A stretch of 64,000 nt of DNA, from assembly GCA_036583965.1 (NCBI GenBank), contig JAZBQD010000019.1, positions 22,819,085 through 22,883,084 on the forward strand, in the 5' to 3' direction. Positions 1-15,049 of the stretch are shown here, one piece after another. This stretch comes from Prunella strophiata (lineage: Eukaryota > Chordata > Aves > Passeriformes > Prunellidae). Position 1 is the first letter of the stretch. Each line of letters opens with the position of its first letter. The notes under the pieces are model-generated. The model did no database searches. It saw only the letters and a program-made list of their open reading frames with translations, and had not been told where the DNA came from. Made by a program: the position numbers and the translations under genes.

Positions 1-1479
1 TCTGCCTCTGAGAGACAACTAGAGGAGCGCTGATGTACATATTCACCCCTGAGTATGAAGAGATGTCATTTCCTGTACTGTCAAAAACAGTAATCAAAGG
101 CTCAAAATGGCACCAGGTACAGCTGTCCACGTCACCATCATCCAACTACAAAAGTTTAGGGGAACACCTTAGTGATGGGGCACATCTTCCTGGCTGATGA
201 ATCTTGCTGCGACTCACAGATGACAGCTCCTGTTAGAGGATGGCTGTGGGCCTAGATGAAGCACACCTGCCTATCCTACAGGGGCATTCCTGTGTCTCGC
301 AATTCTAAGGGCATGACAGCACCTTATGTTCTTCACCACCTTCCCAGGCACAGTCCAGGAGCCTAATGCTAAACTTCAGGCTTATAATGAGAGATACCTG
401 TGCTAGTCTGTGGCTCACCAAGACAGTTTGAGTCATTGAAACCATGGGAACTGGAAGTGGTCTCATTAATACTCTTTGAGGCTGAGAGTATCTAAATCCT
501 AGTTCAGGAAACACCTTGATGAAGTGGTTCCCAGTTACAAGACCAAACTAGAAATTCAAGTTGAAGCAATGGAACCTTCGAAGGCACAAACAGAATCCAT
601 AGCAAAATTTTAGTATCCTGGAATTACCTAGGTCAGACTAGAGACAGAAACAGTGAAGTCTCTTCCCACTTCTTGCCCCAAAGCTCAGCAGTGCTGCAAT
701 CTAACCATACTTGAACTATGCTCACTGCTAAGACAATTCTCAACATCATTTTAGACTCTCCAGCCCATATCTGCCAGCCAGCAATCTTAATCTTCCCATT
801 GTCAGAATTGAAATTATTTGTCTCATTTGTGTGGCTTTATGATAGTTTTTATCCTGTTCCATCTAAATTCCTCTTTTCCAGGACAGATATTTACCTTTCC
901 ATCTGTCTTCAACTACTTTTTCCTCATTATTTGCTCTGTTGAAGATCCCATCTCTACCTTGGGGCTCCAAGGGGACATCCAAAGATAAAGACTGCATGGT
1001 ACATCTGGGAGACTATTTACCCAGAAAGTCTCATCTTGTCCATGAAAGGCTCTAGACAGGGGAGTTGCAGAAGGAAATGAGCAGTGCCAGCACAAGGCAC
1101 TGGGTTACTGAGGCTGCCAGTTTCTCCATCAAATCATACTAGGAAGAGCACACATGTCTGAAGGCACTCTTGTCCATGGTGTGTTGTCAGGGTTAGGGAT
1201 GCAGCAATGGAGGGAACTTAAACATTTTTAAGTGGCCAAAAGCCTCTCCAAACAGAGGGCTGCTTCCTGATCCCAGCAGCTTTCCAAATGCCCTTCCTGT
1301 CTTTCTGCAGAGCTCAAGTTTTCAGTTTGGGGAACAGCCAGGGCTTTACACTTTTCGGTTTCTCTGGTTGCAGAAAGTCCCTGCCTCCCATAACCCTACT
1401 GCCCACTCTTGCCTTGTGTCCATCCACTCCCCTCTCCCTTCTCCAGCACCGCCCTCCCCACCTCCAGCCCGGGTGCCGA

Positions 1480-1880
1480 TCCATGAAAGCCCTCAGCAGT
1501 ATGTCACAGGAGTGATAATTACATCCCCCCAGCTCGCATCATGCCGCCTGCTGCTGACCTCTCACCCCTCCTCTCTTTTAATCACCCCCTGGCATCAGTC
1601 ACTGTGACAGGGCAGCAGCACTGGACACGTGACCTGTCAGCCCAGGAACATGACTTATAGGGCCCGGCTGGTGGACAAAGGGAAGGGAGATAGGCAGCAT
1701 AAATCTCCAGTAGGAATAAAAGAGAGTGATGGGGCATTCTGCCGGGGCCTGCGTTAGCAGATTCTCGGCCTCTTGTTATTCAGCCCAGAGTTATGGTGAT
1801 GAGGAAGTGGCCGAGAGTGACACGCGCTGGTCCCAATCAACCTTGCAAAACCTGCCGAGACCTAGAGGAGCCTTAATGTC
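1480..1880. promoter_or_regulatory. Putative conserved non-coding element
   Basis: The block retains CpGs in a CpG-poor setting, has a perfect E-box CACGTG at 1626-1631 followed by a TGTCAG TALE-type site, and AT-rich motifs such as GTGATAATTACAT and CAGCATAAATC. It has no coding signal. Conservation is inferred, not tested. Confidence 0.3.
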
Positions 1881-3960
1881 ACACATGGCTGGAGAGCCTC
1901 AATGAGGTGGGAGAGGGCCAGGGGAGCAGCCAGAGCTGTCCCTGCCACCAGAGGCATCTGACCAGCAAAAGCTTCTGCAGTCAGCAAGGTGCTAAGTCAC
2001 ACAGAACAAGGACCCTTCTTCATCTCTACTGAGCATGGTTGCAGCAGGAGTTGCACATCAGAGCACACACCACTGGCTCAGAATCCAGGCTTCTCCCTAA
2101 CTGGCATATTCCTCCAAGCTTCCCACCAGCCTTCTGCTCCCCTGCAGGCTGCCCTGCCGTATATCTCTTTTCCATCTACTCCCTCGCACTCACCTGTTGC
2201 TTGGTAGGATGAATTCACTGGTACATCAGTCAGCTGCTTCCATTATGAAGTTACAGGACATCTGGAGTTTCCACCAAAGACTGGTCCTCCATCACACCTC
2301 TGCCAGGACAGGATTGCTCCTCTTGGGGCTGTAGAGACCTCTAACTTCTATAGGGAGCACAGGAGGGAGTGTGCTTTTCCACTAACACCTATGACAGGTG
2401 CTACAGCAGACAAAGGGCACCAGGAAGATCCATCTGGATCATCAACTCTGTCCCATGACAGTCACTACCCAGGTCATCTTGTTCCCCTCATCCATGTACT
2501 CCTCAGGAGGGAAAGTGGCACAGGAGAGCTGATGTCCCCAGTAGTGCTGTAACTCTTCTAGTACTTGACCTAGAAGAGAAGTCAGGAATTTTAACCCAGA
2601 AGGAGTAGAAATGAGAAGGAAGCCCAGAGAGAAGGACTGGGGGAGTTTTGAATATACTGGAGAAGATATTAGGAAGAGAGTAACATGTGGGAGGAATACA
2701 GGAAAATTTTAAGTACATTTTCTTTCTTTTGTTTGAAAACTGAAAGTGGTATCTGAAAATACAGCTCTTCAGCTGAAAGCCAAAAACTTTGATGACTCTC
2801 CTTTGTGCATCATGGAACAGAGTAATGAAGTCCCTTTCCAGCTTTGGGTGCAGTTGTTTCTGACTGAACATAAGAAAGGTGAGTCCCAGTAACCAGGAGG
2901 GATTTGGCTCCATAAACATCTCTATCTGAGAACTACCATGTCTTGGGTGCTCAGAAATGTGAAAGCATTGAGGGCAGAGTGGGAATGTAGTGTGCAGACC
3001 TTTTACACTGGTTTTCATTTGCATAGTGAAAACATCAACAAAGCCATCTACTAATGTTGGCTGTTCACTCTGTGCATAAGCACCAACTCCTACTGTTCCC
3101 TGAGACCTACAAACTCCAGCATTATGCCAGATATCTCATTTATAAGACAATTGCTAAAATAAGAGATGTGTCCAAACAGCTAAGGTCTGCTTGTGCTATT
3201 CCCTGAGTCAGAGCTTGCTTTTGTACACTAAGATGTCCTCTCACATGTCACAGGTGAGGGGCCTCAGACAGGGCTGTTCAAACCATACAGCTCAGTGCTG
3301 GTACCACCCCTAAATAAGAGAGCGAAGAAAAGTGCTGAAATTCTCTCCTGGACCAAGCAGCCACATCAGCATCCTACACACATCCTATACCCTCCTCTCC
3401 CAGCAAGTACCCAGTGCTGCTGCCCTCCTCAGTTTCCCTACCACTACCTGCAGCCTCCCAGTCCCTGCACACCATGAGGCAGGCAAGGCTCTCTCTCACA
3501 CAGAACAGACTTTATTTAGGCTGGAACCTGAGGATTAGACTGAGCAGCGCCCCACACTTGCCTCTCCATCCTCCCTGAAGGCTTCTTCTCCACTGGCAAC
3601 TTCCTTTTGGGCCGAGGGGAAAGCCCTGAAGCCCTCAGCCTCCTCAGCAGCTGGGTCCTACCCTGTGAGACAGGAGCACATCGCTTCCTACCCTCCTCCC
3701 CTGCATCTGCCTTTTAACGATGATGGAAGCTGCTGTCAGCGTGCTGCGAACAGTAATAAACACTCTTCTTAATAACACAGGGTGTCCCTCTTATTAAAAT
3801 GAATAGACTTCAGTGGTAAAGCCAGGCTGCCTGCCTTGCAGTCTGGTGTGGATAGCAACCCTCAAGCAGAGCAGTTTATCTGCTGTAATTACTACAGCAG
3901 CTTTGGCTCCAGGACATTCCTGGTTACAGCACTGTACTGTACCCCCAGGCAGAGACTCGG

Positions 3961-4015
3961 GTGCATGGAGATGCTACCAACATACACAGTGCATGGAGAT
4001 GCTACCAAGCACACA
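3961..4015 (+). repeat. 28-bp tandem duplication
   Basis: The unit beginning gtgcatggagatgctaccaa is present twice, at 3961-3988 and from 3989, with small differences at the 3' end of the unit. Confidence 0.9.
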
Positions 4016-7000
4016 GTGAAATGCAGGCAGATAGTTGCCTGTGTGCCCGCAAACATGTACAGAAATCTCTGAAATGCAAGGACACAGCAGAATAGGGTTA
4101 AATGTATCTACAGCCAGGCTTTTAGGCTTCCTAAATCCCACTGAAACCAGCTGCAGCAGCTGGTGTCACTCTTTCTGCTTGTCTCATACATAACAGGTAT
4201 ATTAATACACCTGTGCATAAACCACACTGCACTGAAAGCAGGCAAAGAAAGGCAAGTGCCTGGGTGACAATCCTCTCTTTCCCAAGCTCACAATATATCT
4301 AGCAATTTTTCCAGTTCCCTGGTGGATGAGAGGTCACAGGATAAATATATCCAGATTTTATGTACCAATGCACCAAGTTAAAAAGAACTGATGTAGCACA
4401 TACCTTGTGTCCACCCTTTCTGGGTCTTGGATCTCAGTTAATGTACTGGTTTCTCCCTCTTTGGGAAGCTGTCCATTTCCCAAGTAACAAATTCAGATGA
4501 TCTTTGTATTTCAAGCACTGACTCTCTTTCACCATGCATACTGTAGCCAAACACCAAGTTTGGAATCCACAGGACAGTGAAGGATACCATCTGACATAAT
4601 GTTTTCCAGAGGTCCTTTTGGAGGGATGTTTGGACTGGCTATTACACAGTGGCCTCTGTGCAAGAAATCTTGCCTGGGAAACCAAAGCACCCCCCTCTGC
4701 AGATCTAGTTTATCTTCTTAGCCTTTACTAAGCTGGCTGATTCTGCAAATGTGCCCAATGTAGACCTGAATGAGGCTACATGTATGCAGAAGAAAAGCTG
4801 CCCTAGGAACCATTTTTCTCCTTTTGAGCTCTCTCAAACAGAGATTATCCAAGGGAAAAATCTATCAGAAAGACAAATGAGAGTAGCACATCCCAACATT
4901 CACTCTGCTCCTAATTCAGAGCAGTTCTCTGGGCTGCAGAGACCCAGGCAAGACAAAATCTGGTCCACTGCATCTCACCCTTTCAGGAACAAGCACAGAG
5001 GAGCAGTGCACAGTTATTGCATCATTTCTCTCCCTCTTCAGTGCATTAAGGCAGGTTTCCACATCACTGTCACCAGGCCTCACACACTTACAGGATTCCA
5101 GCATTCAGAACACCTAACTCCATCTCACCTTGCAGTGCTCCTCACAGAAGAACCCACAGCAGGATGCAAAGGTAGCAGTGAACAATTTTGCAAATTTGCC
5201 AAAGGGGTAGAACAAAAATAATCAATTCACGTGCAGCTAGGAGAAGCAGATGGCAGGACCTGACCATGAGGAACAGGACTCAGGTATGTCTACCTTTATT
5301 ATCTATGAGAGACAGGCATTTCTTAGCTCTTCTTAGAACATATTCCTGGCATGGAATATTACAATCTCACTGGTTTTGCTGGCATTCAGCACAGCACAAG
5401 AGCAAAGGAGCAGATAGTAAAAAAATGAAACAATCAATGGATGAACCAGTCTATTTCAACCATTGTCTTGCTGGGCTCAGAAGTCAAATGCATCACAAGA
5501 AAACTGCAGACATTCTATTTCTTCATGTTTCCCAAGTCACTTATATGCCATGTCATGAATTGTCCATCTATCTGCCCAGTGGAAGTTTAGCAAGGACATA
5601 TCAGGGGGAGCAGCTGATGAATACAAAACAAAACAAAGATCTAATCTACAATACTTCCAAAAGGCCAGTTGTATCCCAAAGTCAGTATCTCTAGCTACAT
5701 GCAAGCAGACTGCACCACCTGTGTCTACAGTACCTTCACCTTTCTAGGCCATGGCAGGGATTCTCTAAGTTCACTTACCCAGGCCTAGATTTCAGATCCA
5801 CATAGCTTGTCCTGCTGAATCACTGCCACCAAGGGCTACAGGGCATGTTGGGGGCTGGCAGCAAGGCTGCTAATCTGGGCTTTCAGAGCTGCAAGACTGT
5901 CAGTGAAGAGGGCTAAACCAGCAGTAAGCTCAGAAGAGACTGAGAGCACTGACAGAGCCCTCAGAATCAGCCTGGCTTTGCAGTCTACCTCATACTTATA
6001 TGTCTTACTTAAGCCCAAACATTTAATCCATTTCTCACCTTAAAAAATAAAAAGAAAAATAGAAGGAAGAAAATAAAGGAGAACCTTGCATAACAAGCTG
6101 AGCCCAAGAGCTGGGCAGAGCTAGCAAAAGTTGCAGCACATCCTTCACCCCTGCTACTAGTGATTTTATTTAGGGGACATGCAAGCTCAACATGCAGTGG
6201 GGTTGAGGTGGAAGCCACATGAAGTCTACTTGCACACTCCAAAGGCTGCTTTTGGCATGTCCAGTGCCTGCAAGGCCAGGCTAGCTACTGCTTGCTAGGA
6301 GTCTGGTTACAGGCTGGGTAACTCTTGCCCTTGACAAAATCACCCTGCAGAACTGCTGCAGGGGTCCTGATGCCGTGGCACTGCCTGCACCATAGTGATG
6401 GCTGCTCTATATCTCTCCATATGGAAAAGAAAACAGTAGAGAAGCAAATTTCCCTCCTATGTTGAAAAAGCAGTAAGTTTCATTCATCACAGTGCTAGGC
6501 CCAGGCTCTCACATCAAAGGGAAGTGATTGTGTCTGAAGTCACCACACTGTGGCTCATTGCCTGCCACTGAACAGTTCATGGAAGACAAGCCACAGTGTT
6601 CAGACCAAAGTGTTTCTCATAAAAGTGGATACTCTAGCTCCTTGAGAAGGCCTTGTGCTCCAGGTAGCCTGCAAAGCAAAATTTTGTTTGAGACTGTGGT
6701 TCACCAGTGTTACAATGAAGTGAGACATGGGAAAACAGACAACAACGATCCAAGAATCTCAGCACCAGTCACACAAGTTTCCCTCCTTCCACTGCTGTCA
6801 ACTCCAAACAACATCAATATTTTGCTGCTGGTGCTTTTTGCTGGGATGCTGGAGGACTTTTCAGCACCCATCAAGCACACAGGAGTTGCAGAGGCATGGG
6901 AACAGAAGGGCAAGCTGAGACACTGCTGACAGCAGTGTGGGTGAAGAGTCAGGAGAGGACCAGCTCTTCACTAGATCCTGGAAAGCTCAGACCATGGTTC

Positions 7001-10000
7001 TGCCAAATCACTTCTTGAGCCTGGGTGGGCTGATCGAGGGTAAAGGGCTATCAATGCCACCCAGCTGAAGAGCCCTGAAGTGCTGGGGGCTTGGGAGAGC
7101 TGATCAGCAGAAGACTGATCCCAGACAGAGACACTCTCCAGAGAAACTGAGCTGAAGAGAACTCAGTCCTATGACTTTCTGGGCTTGCATGCTCTACAGG
7201 GCTGTGACATGTCAAGAAGCAGATAAAGAAATTATTCTGAGCAAGTGTATTTTTCTCCCATTGGCCTGCAGACAAGCACATACAGATAAAGAGAGACCTC
7301 TAGTGATGCTGGAGGGACTCTGCCTGTCCTCCCTCTCAGAGCATCCCTCACAGCCAGAAACAAACTGTCTTGATTGCTCTGACTAGTGCAGTAATAGCCT
7401 TCCTCCTGAGTATGAGAAAAACACAGGCTTATCACAATAATATCTGCTCATGCATGGAGGAGGTGGAGGAGTGGTATTCAGATTCAGGGGAATGCTCATG
7501 CCAGACTTGTGGAGTTCAGAAAAACTGACAAAGGCATAGGGCTCAGGTCTTGCCTACACTCTGCCTCTCCAGTTGCAGCTACCTGAGCTCCAGCATGGTC
7601 CTGGGATCAGGCATATGATTCAGCATGTGGGGAATGGATTATTACCAGTGCTGGGAAATGATGTTCCCCTCAGTGGCAATGTAGAACATGTGCCTGAAAT
7701 TCACATTCAGGCAAGAACTTCAGTGGCTGCCAGCTCAGTGTGGACAGAGGCAGGAGCAAGGAACAGGAGGTCCCTGTCTGAGCCCAGCCATATCAGGATG
7801 TCATATCCCCCTTGCACAACCCTGCCAACTGCAGCATCTTGCACTCATCTGCAAGAAGAAGGAGTGATTTTAGTTCTTGCTGAATTCAGCCTCAAAAACC
7901 CCAGTGTCCAGATGTGAACAGAAAGGATGGTGGAGTGTGCATAAGGGCATGCTCATGATGAGCATCCCATGCCCAGCACAGGGAAAAGGCAAGCTATTCA
8001 AATTCCCAACTCTTTGCACCAAGGGCTGGACACAGAGACAAGAAAAGTGTTTGTTTATTCAGATATACAACTAGTGCATAAAACTTTCCAGGTATGAGAA
8101 AGGCTTGAAGGGAAACATAAGGAAAAGAGGCAAATGCAGGGGCAGACTTGACCTATGGCAGAGGCACAGCAATTGTGCTAGGCGATGTCACAAACCAGAT
8201 CCCTAGATCTGTCCTGTTGCTCTCAAACCCATGGCAAGAAGAGAAATCAAGGGTTCCTGCCAGCCAGGAGAGAAGGTCTCTCTTGCTGCTCCTGCCACCT
8301 TCTCCAGCTCTGAGCTGCGATTACTCAATTAGCAGCTGCCGTGGTACCTTCCCTGCGCTCAGCAGTCTCTCCTTTTGCCCAGCCTGCACGTAAATCAAAA
8401 AGCAGCAGCTCTTTCCCTGGGCTTTCTTTTTCTTGTGCTAGCCCAAGCCTTGGTGACCTCCCATTGACGGGGGCAGTCATATTTTGCTGGAATGCTTTAT
8501 TTTCTGTGCTGCATGAAGAGTAATTGTGGAGGGGAGGGAGAGTGCAAGCACAAGAAAGCATGTACGCTGCCAGCCAGGCCGATGTCCTTGTCCCACAAGG
8601 TCATGGATCCATTTTAGCTCAAAGAATAATAATAATAAAGCCTCATAGAAGCAAGGGATTCATAAAACAAAACATGAGCTGGGCATTTGGCAGCAGCTGC
8701 CCATAGAGTGGGAAGTACACATTTAAGTTCAGAGGTACAAAAGCACTCAGATTTCTGGGAGCTGGCAAGGTTTGTGATAAGGTGTGCACATGTGTATGCA
8801 GAGAGAGCAGGCACAACCTCACTGTCTCTTTCCCTGCATACTTCATTGGTAGCCATTCAGACAGTGCAGCAGAGTGCAGAGGTACATTCAGACTGAAGAG
8901 CACATCTGACCCAAACAAGATCAAGTGGCAGGAGGGAACAGCCTGTGTGGTGAGCCCCCTCTGCCCTGCTGCCTCCCACCACACATCCCCACACAGCACA
9001 AATGCAGCTTTCTGACAGTTGCATGGGACACTTGCACTGAACATTTTTCTTCCCTATTTAGAGGGCAAACATGAGGCACAGAACAACTTAGACCTAAGAC
9101 AGAAGAGCCTCCTCTGTGAGAATTCAGAAAACTTAGGGGATTTGCAAGTGCTCTGATGAAATCCCAACAGGCATGTGAATATTTCCAAGTGATAAATAAA
9201 GCCCTGAGGACCAAATTCAAGACTTTTTGAGAAAAACAATGGCAGTACATTTCTTTTTGCTTCATATATAGTGAGCTCTAATAAAAATTACTATTTCTAT
9301 CTTGTAACAGGCATGCATGACACTTTCCTGACTGCAAAGGACATCTCTCTTGCTCACTTCCAGTATATCAGAACAGAGACGTCTAGATCAAATGCAAAGG
9401 GAGCTGGGGTGAGTTAAGATGACCTGGTACTTTGGTGGAGTCAATTATTTAAGAAACTATGGGTTTAAAAAAGTACTCAATAGGTTAGCAATTCAGGCAG
9501 TGTTGTTGAAAGATAAGATCCATTTCTTCCAGATAGGTGTTGTTACATTAAAAAGCTCTACAGTTAACTAGGGAAGCTGAAGGCAGGAACTGAGCAGTCA
9601 GGAGGAATTTCTGTGTTTACTGCTCAAAGTGCAGAGGATTATACCATTGACCAATGCCCACAACAGTCTAGACTGTGGCTTCTGCCCATCAGCATCTCTG
9701 GACTACAGGGGACAAACCAAACTGGAAGATCAAAAAGGAATGGAAAGTGAGGACAAGTCAGAAATACTTTTCTAAAAGAAAATTAGCCATCCTTAGCCTA
9801 CTAGAAATCTCTGAATATAATTGTGAGAAAAGAGACACCATTACTTGGACTTCCAAAAAAAAAAAACCCCATCACCATGAAGAGGCTGCTGATGAAGCTA
9901 AGCCAGGACAAGGTAAAAGTGACAATGAAATTCTGGCATGAGATCACAGCCAAGGATGATCCCAGCCCAGACAGTGTTCTCACCGATCAAGGCATGGTCC

Positions 10001-11089
10001 TGCAGAACTGGAGCAGGTGCTCAGAGGCAAAGCTGAGTGCTGGTTACAGGGCCCACCCATGGCCCTAGCATGGCAAAGTGATGAACCAGGCACAGGGTTC
10101 ATGCAGGGAGTCCCATCAGGAGCTGCAAGAGCTGGGGCTGAAGACACTGCTGCAGCCTAGCTCTGAGGTCAGGAAATAAGGCCAAGCTAGAGAGAGGCAG
10201 AACTATAGCACAGCTCAGGAGGGTGATAAGTGGCCCAAGCTGGGCTTAAATGAAGCTCCTGGGTGTGGGTCCCAGGTGAGACCAGGGCAATTAAGCCTTA
10301 TTGGAGCCATCAGTTTTGTCAGTTTTGCTTAACATGCAGATCCCCTTTACATGGGATGGGATCATACACACAAGGAGTTTATGTGCATTTTCCCTGCTCT
10401 AGCTGGCCTGAGTGACAGCCTTCCTTACACGTTCCTGTAACATCTGTCTGCCTGCAGTCATCATGGGGAACATGTGTAACATGTGTTTGCATCCCTCAGG
10501 AGAGGATTTAGCACCATCTAGGCAACAGCATTAGGAAAAAAAAAAGTAAAACCCAAAGTGCATTAAAAATTACATAAATACATTGCATTTCAATTTCTCC
10601 TGAAGAATAAAACAAAATGGGGTATGTAATGGGAATACCTCATATTACAGTGCTTAACTAGCCTCTAGCAGTTACTAATGGTACATGGAGGATATAAGCC
10701 CAGGATTTTAAAGACAACATGTAATTTGTGAACCTCTCTGGTCAAGGACATGTGGCAACTGCTAAACACCTTGGAAGGAGGAAAACAGTAATCTCTGGGT
10801 GGCTTAGCCCCTAATTGTCCATTATAGCATTTCCTGGTCTTTTTATCCTGAAGTATTCAATTGTGGCCACTCTAAGCACTGAGGACAAAAGTCAGTTCTC
10901 TCTGCCCGAGTAATTCCCATGCTAAGGGAGTGCTTTTTTCCTCCAGTGCTCCAAAAGGTGCTGTGGGATGAAAAAATAAAGTGAATTTTCTGTCCTGAGG
11001 AATGGGCTGTGCAGAGGGAAAAGAGCATGAAAGCAGGCAGGCAGCCGGGAACAGTGATCAGCAGAGAGGGCAAAGGCAGCACAGGGGCT

Positions 11090-11200
11090 CGTAAATATGT
11101 TTTGCTGATATTTTGGAATGGCAAAGACATGTCCTTGTAGGAGCAAAACCATACAGATTGCTTTATTATTTTCAGTCCAATGCAATTAGCTGGAGTGGGG
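11090..11200. promoter_or_regulatory. Putative conserved non-coding element
   Basis: The block contains an AT-rich motif cluster (GATTGCTTTATTATTTTCAG, CAATGCAATTAGC) and lacks repeat character. It ends in a G-run (tggggggg-like) stretch. Evidence is compositional only. Confidence 0.2.
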
Positions 11201-12186
11201 GGGAGTGGGGCGAACAGCAGGCAGGAACAACAGGGATGGGGGGGATCTCTATGAGAGGGTACCTTGTGCTTGGGACAGTACAAACCCCAGTCCCAAACCT
11301 GCCAGTCTGGGTGATGCTTTGTGAGCTCAGTGTGGCCAGACAAACTGGGAGTCAGTCCTCACAGTCATACAGCCCTGCTGGTGCCTGGAGGGAGCTCGGG
11401 CAACATGGGCCCCTTTGGCTCACTGCAGGCAGCTGCATGGAGCCTCCAGCTCCTGCTCCTGCTTCACAGCACTGGGACCCCATAGAGGCCCAAGCCTCTC
11501 CCTGCCCCTTCCCTGCTCCATGATCCACACTGTTCCCCTTCCTTGCATGAAGGGCAGTGAGAGCCTGTGCTCACCTGATACATCCACCCCATGGGATTGG
11601 AAGGAAGCAGCATGGTGACTGCCATGCCCATAGGCACATTGGTCACTTATACTGCACTTAGTGACTAACATATTTGATGTAGGAGCCTTTGCATGCTCCC
11701 CCTACCCCTCATCTCCTTTCACCATCTGTCTGTTTGTTGAGAAATCTGTTCCAGCTGACCTCGAGCTGACCAACGCTTCCCTCTTCCCTCCATCCCTGCC
11801 ACAGGCTCCTCCAGACATTCCCAGCTCAGCTCATGGGCTTTTAGCTGACTATGCAAATGTCACCCAGCCAGCTGGTGTCTGCCTCCCAGAAACACATGTT
11901 CAAAGGCCCCCTGGACAGCCAGGCGGGAGAGGGGGCAAGTCCCTGTGCCCCAGCCCAGGGGCTGCCCAGAGAAAGTTATTTAGCCAGGAATTATTCAACA
12001 AACAGATGGGAAGAGGAAAGGAAGGTCAGAGAACACAGAAAATAAGACTCTGGTGCATTTGTGTCAGTGTGTGTAGGTGTGGGTGTATGGGGTTCCCAGG
12101 GGAGTGTGTGGGAAGTGCAGATGTAATCCCTGTGTGGGGATGGGTAGTGATGGAAAGGGTGTGTGAGAAAGATGTACAGGAAAGGT

Positions 12187-12245
12187 GTTTTCAACAGTTT
12201 TGTGGTCTCCTCCTCCTGTTTTCAACAGTTTTCAACAGTTTTGTG
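12187..12245 (+). repeat. Short repeats of GTTTTCAACA
   Basis: The 10-mer gttttcaaca occurs at 12187-12196, 12218-12227 and 12228-12237, the last two directly in tandem. Confidence 0.85.
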
Positions 12246-15049
12246 CCTCCTAACAACATCTTCTGCAACACACAAAAGGAGATCTAACAAACAGCATAAA
12301 GGAGACACAGCTGTCAGAGGGCTAAACAGCAGGTCCATGAAAAGTGCCTCCCAGGACCATTACTAAAGCAAGGCAAGGCTTGAAGGACTCATTGCTTCTT
12401 CAAGATCTGTCTTCTCTCACCTAACATGTGACCACCCACCTCAGACCTCTAGTTCTCCATTGAGGAAGAGTGTGGAGATAGCCAAAACCTGAGGACTTGA
12501 GTCTGAACCAAGGAAAAAAGAGAGCAATAGGGCAGTATTGCCACAGCACCTCACCATGGCTAATGACCCTGTAGGACATGCATGCCCAGCCAGAAGGCCA
12601 TGCACATACAGCAGTGCAGCTCACTGGGTATCTTTGCAGGACTGGGACACTGTCATTTCCTGAAACACTGGCAAGGAGCAGGATTAATGTGGTGATGCTT
12701 GCTAAATCCTTGTCATGTATGAAGTGAGAGGGAGGCTTGGAGAGAGAAGGCCAAAGCATCCACACTTCCTTGTATGCATCACCTCAGCCAATTAGGGACA
12801 TCCCCAGTTCTGCTGCTGCACCCAAAGGCTAATTCAGCCTTAGTTTCTCAGGCAGAAGGAAAGGTTGGGTATCTGCATGTAGTTACATAGAGCTTGGACA
12901 CTCTCTCCACCATGATGAGAAACTCTTTTCCTTTACCTCTTTCAGATACTTTCCCTCATCTGATTCCAGGTGTCTGGGTATTTTCTTCTGAGTACTTACT
13001 GAGAACATTTGAGCAGGGGGACACCAAGTCATGTTTAGCCTTCTGTAGGCTAAATAAAAGTCAGGATATTGACTCTTAAAATTTAACACAATTCTTCCTT
13101 GCAATTATAACTAGCAGAAGTCAAGGTACCTCTCCCCAGCCTAAATTTCTCCTGTCACAGCTGCTGCTCTGGCCCTCTGAAAAGGACCCCTTGGGCTCCC
13201 TGGGAGAAGGCAGGATGGCAGCTCCAGATGTAGCTGACAGATGATGCTCTTCCTGGCCATAGGCAAGAACTGTGAAATGGTGAGCTGCCAGAAGCAGCTT
13301 AAGGAAGAAATGCAGAGTTTGTGTGCATGGGAAACTATGAGGTTACAGCACCAATACAGAGCATAGGGGAGCTGCTGGACATTGGAGATGTCTCCTTTGT
13401 ATCCTCAAAAGTGACAATGAAGCCTGTCTCTGAGCCAAGCCTAATGGTAGAGAAAATGTACACTGCATGAAATAAGCCCAGGCAGTGGCATGTGCTTCTT
13501 TCCACTGAAATTAACAGGACACCAACAAAGATAAACAGAGCTGAGTTTGTTCCCCGTAATGGACTGGAAATCTCTGGTAAAGAGACCAACTATTCAAGGG
13601 TGGAATGGACTGTTTCTGCTTGCATCTGTGTTCATCTTATCTGGATTTAGAGTAGCTCCCAGGTTGTCACTGGGTTTTAAAATCACCAAAGTGGAATACA
13701 TGTGAATGAAAACTGCCATTTCTTAGGTATGCATTTCCTGTGGTTGGATTTGGCACAAAAAATAAAAGTGTTGCTGGGTTTTTTTACTGAAGAAGAAATT
13801 TGGGTTATATTTGCACTACAGCAAGGCTCAACAGAGCCAAAAGCTAAGGGAAATCACAGGGCAGATCAGCAGACTATATGATCATAGAACCAGATCATTT
13901 TGGTTCTCATATTCTGGATGACATGTCATAGGTCTCGACCACCCCAGAAGTTATGGTGGAGGTATCTGACAGGTTTAGCTCCTTCAGGAACAGGGCCTTA
14001 GGTTAAAGGGAACAAGGCAACCCTGTATTGGATGATGCAGTCTTCAGAGCAGAGAATCATGAGTGCACACTTTGGGCACTGTCAGAACAGCTGAATGTCC
14101 CTGAACAGTATGAGGCTGAAAGAGAAGGTCTGTATCACCACCCTGCTGTGGCTTCTTTGGGATCTTCAGCCCAACCTCCATGGTAAGCCCAGCAGAAGCA
14201 CACCATGACAAGCTGCCGGGAGCATGAGAGAAATAGGCTGTACCAGCTTAGTCCAAAGGGCCATCCAACCCACTGATCCTGCTCTAAAAGGCAGACAGAG
14301 AACAGCACTGGCTGCAGCAGAAGCACTGTTGTGCACTTTAACATAAAGGAAAGAGAGTCTGCATCCGTCTTCTTCTAGGGCCAAACAAGCATCAGCTACA
14401 CTTAGCATGAAGCCAAAAAGAACAGAAGTTACCTGCACTCAGCATGCACCTACATTTTCCTCAGTCTTTGACTGGATCTTTGTGTCTTGTACCACAGTCC
14501 TCTCCTGAGCATCTCTGCAATATTTTTATTACTACATGGCTTTTCCCTGGTAACTCCAATATCCTGAGATCAAAAGTCACTCACCAAACAGGTCAAGAAG
14601 GAAACCACAAGGCTGCATCCACACAAGTAAATTTACCAGGGCACAGGCTCTAGTACTGGGGCTTTTTCAGCATGGGCAGGCTCCTGGCACAGTGTTGGTG
14701 CCCAGCAGCTTGTGCCTTCTCAGGCACAGCCTGGCTGAAATTTATGGGGAGGACAGGCAATATTCCATTTCCCAGAACCAGAACAGAGAAGGCCTTGTGC
14801 TGTGGTGGGAGAAAATTGGGACATTTCAGCATGAGCCATGACCTACAGCTTGCATTTTCTTGAATATACTTGTATAGGCATAACTGCAGAGGCCCACTGA
14901 AGGATATACCAAAAGGATCCCATTGCAATGGGAAACTCAGAAACTGCAAACCAGTGGAGTGCCCTCTGATGCTCAGAGCTGAACCAGACCCACCGGGCAA
15001 GAGCCAGCACCCGGGCCCATAAATCCTCAGCCTAACCATAAGACCAGAA

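Noticed and set aside
2503..3024. 173-codon minus-strand frame
   Set aside because: No domain, no splice or promoter context, and composition typical of the surrounding non-coding DNA.
13868..13990. Possible CR1 retrotransposon 3' end
   Set aside because: Words such as atcatagaacc suggest CR1 by eye, but the typical 8-bp terminal repeats and surrounding CR1 sequence are not present.
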